This document shows, piece after piece, positions 48,854 to 57,944 of a stretch of 64,000 bases of DNA. Positions within the stretch are counted from its first letter, which is position 1; each line of letters starts with the position of its first letter. Source of the stretch: an uncultured Bacteroidales bacterium (GTDB lineage: Bacteria; Bacteroidota; Bacteroidia; Bacteroidales; F082); assembly GCA_946408345.1 (NCBI GenBank), contig CAMJRR010000002.1, positions 62,001 to 126,000 on the forward strand, read 5' to 3'. A program made the translations under genes and the position numbers. A model generated the notes under the pieces. The model did not search any database. It saw only the letters and a program-made list of their open reading frames with translations, and was not told where the DNA came from.

Positions 48854-49423
48854 ATGGCAAGAAAAGTTCCAGAAATCAATTCGAGTTCGCAGGCTGACAT
48901 AGCATTCTTGCTGTTGTGTTTCTTCCTGATGACGACCTCCATGGACGTGGACTACGGTATCACCCGTCGTCTGCCTCCTCCCGTCGAGCAAAACGACGAG
49001 GACGTCAAGGTTAAGGAGAGAAACGTGATGAATGTAATGGTAAACAAGAGCGACAGGTTGCTGGTCAATGGCCGTCCGATGGATATTTCCCAACTTAAGG
49101 ACGAAGCCAAGCACTTTATGACCCCGCGTCCTGGCGACGAAACCGCTCCTGAAGTGGAGACCAAAAACTTCGACCTTGTGGGCGATGTGCTCATGTCGAA
49201 GGGCGTTATCTCACTGCAGAACGACCGCGGTACCTCGTATGCTATGTATATCAGTGTGCAGAATGAGTTGGCACGCGCCTTCAATGAAATGAAGGAAGAA
49301 CTGGCTTGGAAGACATTCCATAAGCAACTCGACCAACTCACAGAAGATCAAACCAAGGCTATCAACGATGCCGTGCCTGTACGTGTCAGTGAGGCCGAGC
49401 CCGTTGAGTACAAATCTAACTAA
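48854..49423 (+). CDS. exbD: ExbD/TolR-type protein 1
   Basis: 189 residues. Single N-terminal transmembrane helix with the proton-accepting Asp at its start (SSSQADIAFLLLCFFLM, Asp about 15), then a periplasmic domain. A long insert (about 85-115) precedes the region FDLVGDVLMSKGVISLQND. ExbD couples proton flow through ExbB to TonB movement. Followed after 14 bp by a second ExbD. Confidence 0.9.
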   Translation: MARKVPEINSSSQADIAFLLLCFFLMTTSMDVDYGITRRLPPPVEQNDEDVKVKERNVMNVMVNKSDRLLVNGRPMDISQLKDEAKHFMTPRPGDETAPEVETKNFDLVGDVLMSKGVISLQNDRGTSYAMYISVQNELARAFNEMKEELAWKTFHKQLDQLTEDQTKAINDAVPVRVSEAEPVEYKSN

Positions 49424-49437
49424 AGGAGGATAGAGAT

Positions 49438-49905
49438 ATGGGTAAATTCAGAAAAGAAGGAAAGAAGGAAGTGCCGCAAGTGAGCACCTCTTCATTGCCT
49501 GACATCGTTTACATGTTGATATTCTTCTTCATGATCACCACTACGATGCGTGACGTCGAACTGAAGGTGAAGACAGCCATGCCTAAGGCTTCCGAAATTC
49601 AAAAGCTTGAGCATAAGGCTTTGGTGAGCTCCATCTACATCGGTCCTCCGCGCGACACTAAGCTCGGTACTGAATCTCGTATTCAGTTGGACGATTCTTT
49701 CGCCCGTGTTACCGACATCGCCGACTGGATCCAAAAGGAACGCGACTCGCGTAACGAGGCCGACAAACCTTTGATGACCACGGCTCTGAAGGTGCACAAG
49801 GATACCCGTATGGGTGTTGTCACCGACGTGAAGCAGGAACTCCGTAAGGTGGGTGCCTTCCGTATCAACTACACGACACTGAAGGGTAGCGCCTTGGAGA
49901 ACTAA
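49438..49905 (+). CDS. exbD: ExbD/TolR-type protein 2
   Basis: 155 residues. Helix with key Asp in TSSLPDIVYMLIFFFMITT (Asp about 21), then a short periplasmic domain. Two different ExbD proteins after one ExbB is the common Bacteroidetes arrangement, likely a heterodimer in the pore. A strong terminator follows immediately. Confidence 0.9.
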   Translation: MGKFRKEGKKEVPQVSTSSLPDIVYMLIFFFMITTTMRDVELKVKTAMPKASEIQKLEHKALVSSIYIGPPRDTKLGTESRIQLDDSFARVTDIADWIQKERDSRNEADKPLMTTALKVHKDTRMGVVTDVKQELRKVGAFRINYTTLKGSALEN

Positions 49906-49927
49906 GGTTCTCACAAAATCGACTGGA

Positions 49928-49957
49928 AGAGCGGCAAATTTTTGCCGCTCTTTTTTT
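49928..49957 (+). terminator. Strong intrinsic terminator of the exb operon
   Basis: Stem AGAGCGGCAAA / TTTGCCGCTCT with a 1-2 base loop, followed by seven T residues. Confidence 0.88.
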
Positions 49958-50002
49958 GTGCCTTGGGGTCTTCTTTGTAGCCTGCGATTCCAGAATATTC
50001 TC

Positions 50003-50010
50003 TATCTTTG
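50003..50010 (+). promoter_or_regulatory. -7 box of the large endonuclease gene
   Basis: TATCTTTG, 26 bp before the ATG at 50037. Confidence 0.55.
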
Positions 50011-50036
50011 TCTCTCAGTTTGAAACATACTCTAAT

Positions 50037-53000
50037 ATGATGAAGAAAGCATTAGTTACACTTTTCCTGCTCGCCTTGACGAGCCTGAGCATATGGGCAC
50101 AAATCCCAAACGGTTATTATAACAATGCCAATGGAAAAACTGGCGACGAACTGAAAGTAGCTCTACACAATATCATCAAAGGCCACCATGTGGTCAGTTA
50201 TAATGGCTTGATCAATGCCTTTGCCTACACCGATTGCAAGCCTAATGGAAAGATCTGGGATATCTATTCTAATATTGAGTATAGCCCAAGTACTGGATTA
50301 TGTGGCGAATACGAACATGAAGGCGACTGCTGGAACCGTGAGCATACCTGGCCGCAAAGTTGGTTCAGCGAGAGCACTACGCCCCGCAGCGACCTTTTCC
50401 ATGTGTATCCCACCGATGGTTATGTCAATGGGCAACGCAGCAACTATCCTTATGGCGAGGTCAACAATCCTATTTATACTTCGGGCAATGGTTCCAAGTT
50501 GGGACCTTGTGTCACATCCGGCTATTCGGGTAGAGTGTTTGAACCTATAGATGAGTACAAAGGTGACATTGCACGCGGCTATTTCTACATGAGCGTGCGC
50601 TATTACAGCGAGGACAGCGACTGGGGCACGAGTGGCATGACCAATAAGTCAGAGATTCTTCCTTGGGCCATGACTATGTTGCTGCGTTGGAGCGATGAAG
50701 ACCCCGTTAGCGACAAAGAAATAGCACGTAATAATGCAGTTTATGGCTATCAAAACAACCGTAATCCATTTATTGACCACCCAGAATATGCCCGCATGAT
50801 TTGGGATCCAAATTGGCAAGGAGGCGTGTCTTATAATATCACCTGTGCCACTGGTTTGTCGCATGGCAGTGTGTCGGCACCTGAAAGTGCCATGGAAGGT
50901 ACTACGGTCTCCATCACTGCTACACCTGAACCTGGTTATATGGTTGGCACTTATACAGTGTATAAAACAGGTAGTTCGAGCACTACAGTCACAGTGAGCA
51001 GCAACGGTACCTTCACCATGCCTAGCTATGCTGTCACAGTTAGTGCCACATTTGCGGAGAATAACAATTATTATGACATCACTTTGGGCAATGTTAATCA
51101 TGGCACAATAACTGCTTCTGAAGCGAGTGCGAGGTCGGGCATGACCATTACTTTGACGGCAATACCCAATACGGGTTACAGCCTCTACTCGTGGTATGTC
51201 TTCAAGACAGGTGACATGAATACCACTGTAAATGTTAGTGGCAACAGCTTCGTCATGCCTGCTTTCAATGTGACCGTGATGGCTACCTTAGTGCAAGGCA
51301 GTGCCAATGGCGATTTTGAGAAGGTGACCTCTGCGCCAACGGATTGGAGTGGGGAATATATCTTGGTCTATGAACAAAATGCCACTACAGGTTATGTTTG
51401 GACTGGTGTGGATGCTGTTAACAGTTATGTCTCGAAAACGATTTCAAACAACACCATTGCAGATGATGGTGTTGTCTTTGTTACCATAGCCCCAATGTCA
51501 GGGGGATATTCCATTAAAATTAATGGAGGCACTAATAACGGAAAGTACATATATGGCACTTCGGGCAGTAATAAGATCAATTTTGGCACTAGCCCTTCAT
51601 TGAACACGCTATCTTATGAATCTAATAGTGTGAAAATAGTTTCATATACTTCTGTGATGCGGTTCAATAATAATTCAGGTCAGAATCGTTTCCGTTATTT
51701 CCAATCAAGTACTTACACCAACCAGCAACCCGTTCAACTTTATAAAAGGGTACATGCCACACAAACCCATAGCATCCATTTCAACTCCAATGGCGGATCT
51801 GGAACTATGAACGACCAAATCGTAAACGAATTTGAGCCTACGGCATTGCAGAACAACGCCTTTACAAGAGAAGGCTTCGTTTTTGAAGGTTGGAACACGG
51901 CTATTGACGGCACTGGCGACTATTATGCTGACGGCGCCACTGTCACCTTGCTCGATGACTTGACGCTTTATGCCCAATGGGAACAATTGTACACCATTAC
52001 GCTTGCTGCGGTTGAAAACGGTAGCATCAGTGCCAGTGCCACGGAAGCCATTGCGGAGACCATCATCACCTTGACGGCTACTCCAGCTCCAACTTACGAA
52101 CTTGACCATTGGATTGTTACTGATGTCCAAGGCAATACTGTCACCGTCAATGAAAACCAATTTGAGATGCCTGCTAGTAATGTTACGGTGAATGCAGTGC
52201 TTGTCTATGTGGGTCAACCTTTTGAACAAAAATATTATCTTGTCACTTCCACGGATCAACTAGTTGCAGGAAGGACCTATCTCATTGTGAACACATCAGC
52301 GGGCAAAGCTTTGGGAACCACTCAAAACAACAACAACCGTTCGGCGGCGTCGGTGACCATCAGCAACAATGTCATTGCAGGTATCGGCGATGATGTTTGT
52401 GAATTGACCCTGGGGGGACAAAGCGGTGCATGGACTTTCTTTGATTCCCATTGGAATACGACAGGTGGTTACCTTTATGCTGCCAGTAGCTCCGCTAATC
52501 ATTTGAAAACCCAAGCTAACAATGATGCCAATGGTCAATGGATAATCAATGTTGCCTCAAATGGCACTGCCACGATTAAAGCTAATGGAGCCAACACACG
52601 CAACATCATTCGTTATAATCCCAACGGTGTCAATCCTATTTTCAGTTGCTATGCCTCTGGACAGCAGGATGTTTGCCTTTTCATTCGCAGCGAAGAATTC
52701 GACCATACCGAAAGTGAAACCATCGCCAACTTGTTCTACTACGACAAACACACCGTTCACAATGGTGCCACGCTTACGGTTACGGGAACGGCTTCTTGTA
52801 ATGATGCCGGTCAACTGGTCATCGAAGATGGAGGCCAACTGGTTCATCATAATGGGGGCGTACAGGCCACTGTCAAGAAATACATTAGCGCGTATACTGA
52901 AAATAGTGGCTGGTACACGATTGCAGTTCCATTTGCCTCGTATAATCCAGCAACGGAGTTAACTACTGCAGATTATGACCTTTATTCCTATGGTGAAGTT

Positions 53001-53756
53001 GAATGGAACAACTACAAGGCAGGCAACTTCTCGTTGAGTGCCGGAAATGGCTATCTCTACGCCCACAATCCTACCGTTACATTGCGTATGAGGGGCACAC
53101 TCAATAGTGGGGATTATAGCCAAACTGTCAGCCTGGATTATGAGGGTAGCCATACCAATTTGAAGGGTTTCAACTTGTTGGGTAATCCAACTTCACATGA
53201 AATCACCTTTTCGAAAACGGAAAATGTTTCCGATGGCTACTATTATCTCGACGATAGTGAGAACTGGGTATATACCACAAGTAATATCGTACCTGTAGGT
53301 CGTGGTTTTTTGGTCAAAGCCAATGCGGAAGGGCAAACGGTGACGCTCAATCCACAAGTCGGGCAAAAAGCTGAAACAAATGATGCCTATCTTTGTTTCA
53401 GTGTAGGTAACGAGAAGGTTTGCATCAATATGGATGAAGGAGTCAGCATGCCTCTAATGGACTCAAAAATCAGCTCTTTTTCACTCTATTTTACCCGCAA
53501 CCAGCAATCATACGTGATGCTTGTCCTTGACCATGCTTCCACTGTAGAACTCAATTATGAGGTCAAGCATGATGGGGAATATACATTAAAAATGGAAGCT
53601 CAAAGCCTTCGTTTGGATTATCTTCACCTTTTGGACAAGCAAACTGGCACCGAAGTTGACTTGCTTGCCTCACCTTCCTATACCTTCAAAGCACAAACTG
53701 GCGATGATGCCTCCCGTTTCCTGCTGATGTTCAAGCCTATGGACAAGTTGGATTAA
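50037..53756 (+). CDS. Large secreted endonuclease I with InlB-type repeats
   Basis: 1239 residues from ATG 50037, with a signal peptide (cut after SIWAQ). Residues about 25-265 are an endonuclease I domain with the HNH-like motif NREHTWP and DLFHVYPTDGYVN. Three beta repeats of the bacterial-repeat/InlB type follow (each ending with a FxMPxxxVTVxA motif), plus a Flg_new/InlB B-repeat (IHFNSNGGSG ... LYAQWEQL) at about 590-665. Two further beta domains and a plug-like region with VKKYISAYTENSGWYTI precede a C-terminal about 85-residue beta domain. It probably degrades extracellular DNA at the surface. A typical T9SS type A domain is not evident. Confidence 0.87.
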   Translation: MMKKALVTLFLLALTSLSIWAQIPNGYYNNANGKTGDELKVALHNIIKGHHVVSYNGLINAFAYTDCKPNGKIWDIYSNIEYSPSTGLCGEYEHEGDCWNREHTWPQSWFSESTTPRSDLFHVYPTDGYVNGQRSNYPYGEVNNPIYTSGNGSKLGPCVTSGYSGRVFEPIDEYKGDIARGYFYMSVRYYSEDSDWGTSGMTNKSEILPWAMTMLLRWSDEDPVSDKEIARNNAVYGYQNNRNPFIDHPEYARMIWDPNWQGGVSYNITCATGLSHGSVSAPESAMEGTTVSITATPEPGYMVGTYTVYKTGSSSTTVTVSSNGTFTMPSYAVTVSATFAENNNYYDITLGNVNHGTITASEASARSGMTITLTAIPNTGYSLYSWYVFKTGDMNTTVNVSGNSFVMPAFNVTVMATLVQGSANGDFEKVTSAPTDWSGEYILVYEQNATTGYVWTGVDAVNSYVSKTISNNTIADDGVVFVTIAPMSGGYSIKINGGTNNGKYIYGTSGSNKINFGTSPSLNTLSYESNSVKIVSYTSVMRFNNNSGQNRFRYFQSSTYTNQQPVQLYKRVHATQTHSIHFNSNGGSGTMNDQIVNEFEPTALQNNAFTREGFVFEGWNTAIDGTGDYYADGATVTLLDDLTLYAQWEQLYTITLAAVENGSISASATEAIAETIITLTATPAPTYELDHWIVTDVQGNTVTVNENQFEMPASNVTVNAVLVYVGQPFEQKYYLVTSTDQLVAGRTYLIVNTSAGKALGTTQNNNNRSAASVTISNNVIAGIGDDVCELTLGGQSGAWTFFDSHWNTTGGYLYAASSSANHLKTQANNDANGQWIINVASNGTATIKANGANTRNIIRYNPNGVNPIFSCYASGQQDVCLFIRSEEFDHTESETIANLFYYDKHTVHNGATLTVTGTASCNDAGQLVIEDGGQLVHHNGGVQATVKKYISAYTENSGWYTIAVPFASYNPATELTTADYDLYSYGEVEWNNYKAGNFSLSAGNGYLYAHNPTVTLRMRGTLNSGDYSQTVSLDYEGSHTNLKGFNLLGNPTSHEITFSKTENVSDGYYYLDDSENWVYTTSNIVPVGRGFLVKANAEGQTVTLNPQVGQKAETNDAYLCFSVGNEKVCINMDEGVSMPLMDSKISSFSLYFTRNQQSYVMLVLDHASTVELNYEVKHDGEYTLKMEAQSLRLDYLHLLDKQTGTEVDLLASPSYTFKAQTGDDASRFLLMFKPMDKLD

Positions 53757-53816
53757 AGTATTATAGGACTCTGATATTTAGTAAAGATATTTACTATCCA
53801 TATTTTTACTTTTTTC

Positions 53817-53824
53817 TATCTTTG
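53817..53824 (+). promoter_or_regulatory. -7 box of the cysteate synthase-like gene
   Basis: TATCTTTG, 28 bp before the ATG at 53853. Confidence 0.55.
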
Positions 53825-53852
53825 CAGCTTGAAAAGCAAAAATAGAAAGACA

Positions 53853-55145
53853 ATGATTTTTACTCCTACAAAATACCAGCTTCAAACTGTAGCCACGGGT
53901 CGTGTCTTCGACGACCAAGGCTGGACTTTGGACGACAAGCAATGTGACAAACCGAGCATGGTGCGCCCTGTCTATGAAAAGAAACAACTTGAGGTTAAGA
54001 AAGAGGCTTGTTTGGGTTTGTACCGCTATGCTGACTGGCTGCCTATCAAAACCATGCTGAAAAATCCTTCGGAGCCTATCACGTACAAGAGTGAGGGCTT
54101 TGCCAAACGCTTGGGATTGAACAACCTTTACATCACTTTCAACGGCTGGTGGCCAGAACGCAAAGCTCGCATGACCACCTGCTCCTTCAAGGAGATGGAA
54201 GCCTATTCGGTATGTGCTCGTTTAGGCGATGACCTGAAGGACAAGGTGTTGGTCGTAGCTTCGGCAGGTAATACTGCTCGCGCTTTTGCCAAAGTGTGCT
54301 CCGACAATGGCATCAAGCTGTTGCTGTGTGTGCCTCTGGACAACATCAATGCTTTGTGGTTCGACAAGCCTTTGAAGCCATGCGTGAAACTCATCACCAC
54401 CGAGTCGGGCAGCGATTATTTTGATGCCATCAATCTCTCGAATGTGGTATGTGAAATGGATGGCTATTTGGCTGAAGGCGGTGCCAAGAACATTGCACGC
54501 CGCGATGGTATGAGCACGACGATGATGTCGGCTACAACCTTCATCGGTCGTACACCAGATTTCTATTTTCAGGCAGTGGGTAGTGGCACAGGTGCCATTG
54601 CCGCTTGGGAAGCCAATTTGCGTTTCATTGGTGACGGCCGCTTTGGCTCCAACAAGGCCCGTTTGATTGTCTCACAAAACAAGCCTTTTGTCCCGATGTA
54701 TGACGCTTGGCGCGCTGATTCACGCGCCATGCTTCCTTACGATGCCGATCAAGCCCGTAAAGACGCAGCCGAAATCTGTGCCCCAGTGCTCTCCAACCGC
54801 AAACCACCATATAGCCTCGCTGGTGGCCTTTACGATGCATTGAAAGATACCAATGGCGACATTCTTGCGGTCAGCAACGATGAAGCCAACGCCACAAAGG
54901 CCTTGTTTGAGGAAACTGAGGGCATCGACATATACCATGCCGCAGCCGTAGCCACTGCCTCATTGCAGCAGGCGGTAGAAAAAGGAATGGTGAAGTCTGA
55001 TGATGTGGTGATGCTCAACGTCACGGGAGGCGGCGAAAAGCGTTTCCATGCCGAGCATGAGCTCTATTACCTAAAGCCTGATCACATCTTCAAGATTGAT
55101 TTCACCAAGGAAGAGGTGGAACGCGTTTTGGCAGAGATGAAATAA
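53853..55145 (+). CDS. Cysteate synthase-like PLP enzyme (threonine-synthase family)
   Basis: 430 residues, fold type II PLP enzyme. Visible: the PLP Lys in TTCSFKEMEAYS, the phosphate-binding SAGNTARAFAK region, and GSGTGAIAAWEANL. The N-terminus (TPTKYQLQTVATGRVF) matches the family annotated as cysteate synthase, which makes L-cysteate from O-phosphoserine and sulfite (known from Methanosarcina; Bacteroidetes homologues from memory). Cysteate is the head group of capnine sulfonolipids. A threonine-synthase-like role is the alternative. Its 3' end overlaps the convergent T9SS gene by 64 bases. Confidence 0.75.
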   Translation: MIFTPTKYQLQTVATGRVFDDQGWTLDDKQCDKPSMVRPVYEKKQLEVKKEACLGLYRYADWLPIKTMLKNPSEPITYKSEGFAKRLGLNNLYITFNGWWPERKARMTTCSFKEMEAYSVCARLGDDLKDKVLVVASAGNTARAFAKVCSDNGIKLLLCVPLDNINALWFDKPLKPCVKLITTESGSDYFDAINLSNVVCEMDGYLAEGGAKNIARRDGMSTTMMSATTFIGRTPDFYFQAVGSGTGAIAAWEANLRFIGDGRFGSNKARLIVSQNKPFVPMYDAWRADSRAMLPYDADQARKDAAEICAPVLSNRKPPYSLAGGLYDALKDTNGDILAVSNDEANATKALFEETEGIDIYHAAAVATASLQQAVEKGMVKSDDVVMLNVTGGGEKRFHAEHELYYLKPDHIFKIDFTKEEVERVLAEMK

Positions 55146-56176
55146 ACGCCAGCTTTTAACCCGCTGACATCAACTCGAATGGAATTGCCCTTGGCAGCTT
55201 GACTGCTAAGGGTTTTTCCGTTGATGTCGGTCAGCGATATGGATTGCAATCCTTCTGCTTCTACGGTTACGAAATCGGTGGCTGGATTAGGAAAGATGCT
55301 GAGATCCTGCAAATTTTCTGTTACTTGTGTTGGTTCGAGCGGTGTCACCCAAAATGTGACCATGGCCGTGTTGCAGTTGCAAGGGATGGTCATGTTGATA
55401 TCCAGCCAAGCTACTGAGCCAGGTTCAATCTCAGGACGCAGTGTGGCATAGGTGGTCACTTCGACAAATTCATCTGGTTGGGTAGGGAAGGTCATTCCGC
55501 TGACACCATTTGAATAGCAGCTAAAATTGGTGAAGAACTCATTGGATGGGTGTAGGGTGACGTCCACAGGGTCATAGCCCGTATTGTGGATGAGGAAATG
55601 GAAAATAGCCTGGGTGCCGGGATACATGATTGTGTCTCCAGAAATGGCCTCTGCCTCGAATTGGTATTGTTCCACCATGTCGACTTCTAGGTCATCGATG
55701 GTGATGTAACTCCCTCGTTGACTGATAGCATGAACGGCAATGTAATCACAGTTTTCTGGTATGGTCTCCACAAAAGCCGAGAACTTCTCATACATGCCGC
55801 TGGCAACGGTCTCCCTGAGCAGGAGCGTGTGCATATCATCAGGGTTAGGAGAGGTGCCAGCCCAAAACTCAAGCTGATAAGTCTCGTCGGAAATGGCCCA
55901 ACACGTGAAACGGTATCTCATGCTAGGGATGAGGTACATGGGCATATACATCCAAGCGTCTTCAGTGTTACTAAAGGCATACCAATTGCCAGTGTGGGGG
56001 ATGCGGTTATGATCTTTTTCAAGATACCCACAAAGCCACGAATTGTCATCGCAAATCCAGCCAACGGGTTTTTCAAGGTCGTGGTTGGCGTATTCGAAAC
56101 CTTCGTTGAGGATGTTGCCAGCAAAAGCTGATGCTGTAGCCAGACAAATCAATAGGATGAGAAGTAGTTTTTTCAT
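55082..56176 (-). CDS. Secreted T9SS cargo protein
   Basis: 364 residues from ATG 56174-56176, with a signal peptide (1-19, cut after AFAG). Residues about 25-165 are a choice-of-anchor/cleaved-adhesin jelly roll (GFEYANHDLEKPVGW ... ITIDDLEVD); an Ig-like region follows (about 170-275). The end is a T9SS type A domain (LSIFPNPATDFVTVEA, LKAGVYFISA, final LKM). No catalytic motif. The last 21 codons overlap the 3' end of the opposing cysteate synthase-like gene, and both frames look genuine there. Confidence 0.82.
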   Translation of the reverse strand: MKKLLLILLICLATASAFAGNILNEGFEYANHDLEKPVGWICDDNSWLCGYLEKDHNRIPHTGNWYAFSNTEDAWMYMPMYLIPSMRYRFTCWAISDETYQLEFWAGTSPNPDDMHTLLLRETVASGMYEKFSAFVETIPENCDYIAVHAISQRGSYITIDDLEVDMVEQYQFEAEAISGDTIMYPGTQAIFHFLIHNTGYDPVDVTLHPSNEFFTNFSCYSNGVSGMTFPTQPDEFVEVTTYATLRPEIEPGSVAWLDINMTIPCNCNTAMVTFWVTPLEPTQVTENLQDLSIFPNPATDFVTVEAEGLQSISLTDINGKTLSSQAAKGNSIRVDVSGLKAGVYFISAKTRSTSSLVKSILKM

Positions 56177-56244
56177 AGGATTCAAATTTGAAGCAAAAAT
56201 AAGAAAAAACCTGGCCCAACAGCTTGCGATACCGAAAATTTTCG

Positions 56245-56252
56245 TATCTTTG
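56245..56252 (+). promoter_or_regulatory. -7 box with a long leader upstream of tnaA
   Basis: TATCTTTG 195 bp before the tnaA ATG. If used, the leader would be about 190 bases and include the CGAG...CTCG hairpin region near 56330-56350 and a repeat array. Confidence 0.5.
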
Positions 56253-56256
56253 AGCC

Positions 56257-56447
56257 GTTTTTTGAAAGCACCTTATTATTGATATGCCCCACATTTTTAG
56301 TAGTATGGTTTATTTGAACATCAAGGAACGAGACCGTTTCTGAGCTCGCTCCTAGGAAGAAGCCCCGTTTTTCTTTTCTGATAAATAGCTTTCAAATTAT
56401 CCAATTCTTGAATCTTTAAATTTTAAATCTTTAAATCAATCAATATC
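56257..56447 (+). other. Leader region of tnaA, possibly regulatory
   Basis: About 190 bases between the promoter box and the tnaA ATG. It holds a 19-codon ORF (56284-56343) without Trp, a GC-richer segment (about 56325-56372) that can fold (CGAG/CTCG, GAGC/GCTC), a T-rich stretch at 56370-56378 and the AAATCTTT array. No known riboswitch is recognised. Confidence 0.35.
56406..56436 (+). repeat. AAATCTTT-type array before tnaA
   Basis: Four 7-9 bp units of the type TTTAAATC/TTTTAAATC end about 12 bp before the tnaA start, in sense orientation. Confidence 0.65.
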
Positions 56448-57824
56448 ATGGAATTACCATTTGCAGAAGCGTGGAAAATTAAGATGGTTGAACCCATTAA
56501 GAAATCCACCCGCGAACAACGCGAGAAGTGGCTCAATGAAGCCCACCAGAATGTCTTTATGCTGAAGAGCGACTATGTCTACATCGACCTGCTGACTGAC
56601 TCAGGCACGGGTGCCCAAAGCGATCGTCAATGGGCAGCGATGATGATGGGCGACGAGAGCTACGGCGGTGCCCGTTCGTTCTATCATATGAAGGACACCA
56701 TCACCGAACTCACTGGTTTCGAGTATGTCATTCCGACCCACCAAGGCCGTGCCGCCGAGAATGTGCTGTTCTCATACCTCGTGAAGCCTGGTATGGTCGT
56801 GCCTGGCAACGCCCACTTCGACACCACCAAGGGTCACATCGAGAGCCGCAAGGCTTTCGCCATCGACGTCACTGTTCCTGAGGCATATGACACCCAATTG
56901 GAAGTGCCTTTCAAGGGTAATGTGAGCCTTGAGAAGCTTGAAAAGGTGCTGAAAGAGAACCAAGGCAATGTGCCGTTCATGGTCCTCACCGTGACGAATA
57001 ATACCGTTGGTGGTCAGCCAGTGAGCATGCAGAACATCCGTGAGACCTGCGAACTTTGTCACAAATATGGAGTGCCGGTCAACATCGACAGTGCCCGTTT
57101 CATTGAAAACGCCTACTTTATCAAGACCCGTGAAAAGGGTTATGAGAACAAGACCTTGAAGGAAATCGCTTTGGAAATGTTCAGCTATGCTGACAGTATG
57201 ACCATGAGTGCCAAGAAGGACGGTCTCGTCAATATGGGTGGCTTTATCGCAACCAACAAGAAGGATTGGTACGAAGGCGCCAAGTTGTTTTGCATCCCCT
57301 TCGAAGGCTTCCTCACTTACGGTGGTATGAACGGCCGCGATATGGACGCTTTGGCTGTCGGTCTGAAGGAAAATATTGAGTTTGAGATGGTTGAAACCCG
57401 CATCAAACAAGTCCACTACCTCGCCGCCAAACTCGACGAGTACGGCATTCCTTACCAGCGCCCCGCTGGTGGTCACGCCATCTTCGTTGATGCCGACAGG
57501 GTGTTGACTCAAATTCCTAAGGAAGAGTTCCCGGCTCAGACTTTGACCTGCGAACTTTACCTCGAAGCTGGCATCCGTGCTTGCGAAATCGGTTATGTCT
57601 TGGCCGACCGCGACCCGGTCACGCGTCAGAACCGCTTTGGTGGCAACGACTTCGTGCGTCTCTGCATTCCGCGTCGTGTTTACACCAACAACCACATGGA
57701 CGTGATTGCCGCTGCACTGAAGAACGTGTACGACCGTCGCAACGAAATCAAGCGTGGTCTCGAAATCACATGGGAAGCCGAGTTGATGCGCCACTTCACC
57801 TGCCAGTTCAAGAGACTGGGTTAA
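56448..57824 (+). CDS. tnaA: Tryptophanase (tryptophan indole-lyase)
   Basis: 458 residues of the beta-eliminating lyase family. The PLP Lys is in MSAKKDGLVNMGG, with LLTDSGTGA and PTHQGRAAENV N-terminal and NIDSARFIENAYF for PLP binding. Tyrosine phenol-lyase is the close alternative: that enzyme has an ERG triplet (key Arg) near residue 381, whereas this protein reads EIG (ACEIGYVL), as in tryptophanase. It cleaves tryptophan to indole, pyruvate and ammonia. A terminator follows, and a membrane-protein gene lies downstream. Confidence 0.92.
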   Translation: MELPFAEAWKIKMVEPIKKSTREQREKWLNEAHQNVFMLKSDYVYIDLLTDSGTGAQSDRQWAAMMMGDESYGGARSFYHMKDTITELTGFEYVIPTHQGRAAENVLFSYLVKPGMVVPGNAHFDTTKGHIESRKAFAIDVTVPEAYDTQLEVPFKGNVSLEKLEKVLKENQGNVPFMVLTVTNNTVGGQPVSMQNIRETCELCHKYGVPVNIDSARFIENAYFIKTREKGYENKTLKEIALEMFSYADSMTMSAKKDGLVNMGGFIATNKKDWYEGAKLFCIPFEGFLTYGGMNGRDMDALAVGLKENIEFEMVETRIKQVHYLAAKLDEYGIPYQRPAGGHAIFVDADRVLTQIPKEEFPAQTLTCELYLEAGIRACEIGYVLADRDPVTRQNRFGGNDFVRLCIPRRVYTNNHMDVIAAALKNVYDRRNEIKRGLEITWEAELMRHFTCQFKRLG

Positions 57825-57848
57825 GCCAGGAAATTTGATTTGTGAATG

Positions 57849-57884
57849 ATTCGGGGAAGCCATTTGGCTTCCTCGAATTTTTTT
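57849..57884 (+). terminator. Terminator after tnaA
   Basis: Stem ATTCGGGGAAGCCA / TGGCTTCCTCGAAT with a short loop and a run of seven T residues. Confidence 0.85.
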
Positions 57885-57919
57885 ATGTCGTGCACACGGT
57901 GTCTGACAATTAAAATGTT

Positions 57920-57927
57920 TACTTTTG
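57920..57927 (+). promoter_or_regulatory. -7 box of the membrane-protein gene at 57945
   Basis: TACTTTTG, 17 bp before the ATG. Confidence 0.55.
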
Positions 57928-57944
57928 CAATCTAATTTACTTTT

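Noticed and set aside
50037-53756. T9SS type A sorting domain on the large endonuclease
   Set aside because: The C-terminal beta domain lacks the PNP and G-x-Y motifs seen in the other cargo proteins of the window.
56284-56343. TnaC-type leader peptide
   Set aside because: The 19-codon frame has no Trp and no recognisable arrest sequence.
56448-57824. Tyrosine phenol-lyase
   Set aside because: The diagnostic ERG triplet of that enzyme is EIG here, as in tryptophanase.
56772-57863. 363-codon open frame antisense to tryptophanase
   Set aside because: It is the mirror of a strongly biased coding frame, shows no family motifs and has no promoter or terminator of its own. Similar long antisense frames inside atpA, spt, atpF/atpH and the Tgt gene were dropped for the same reason.
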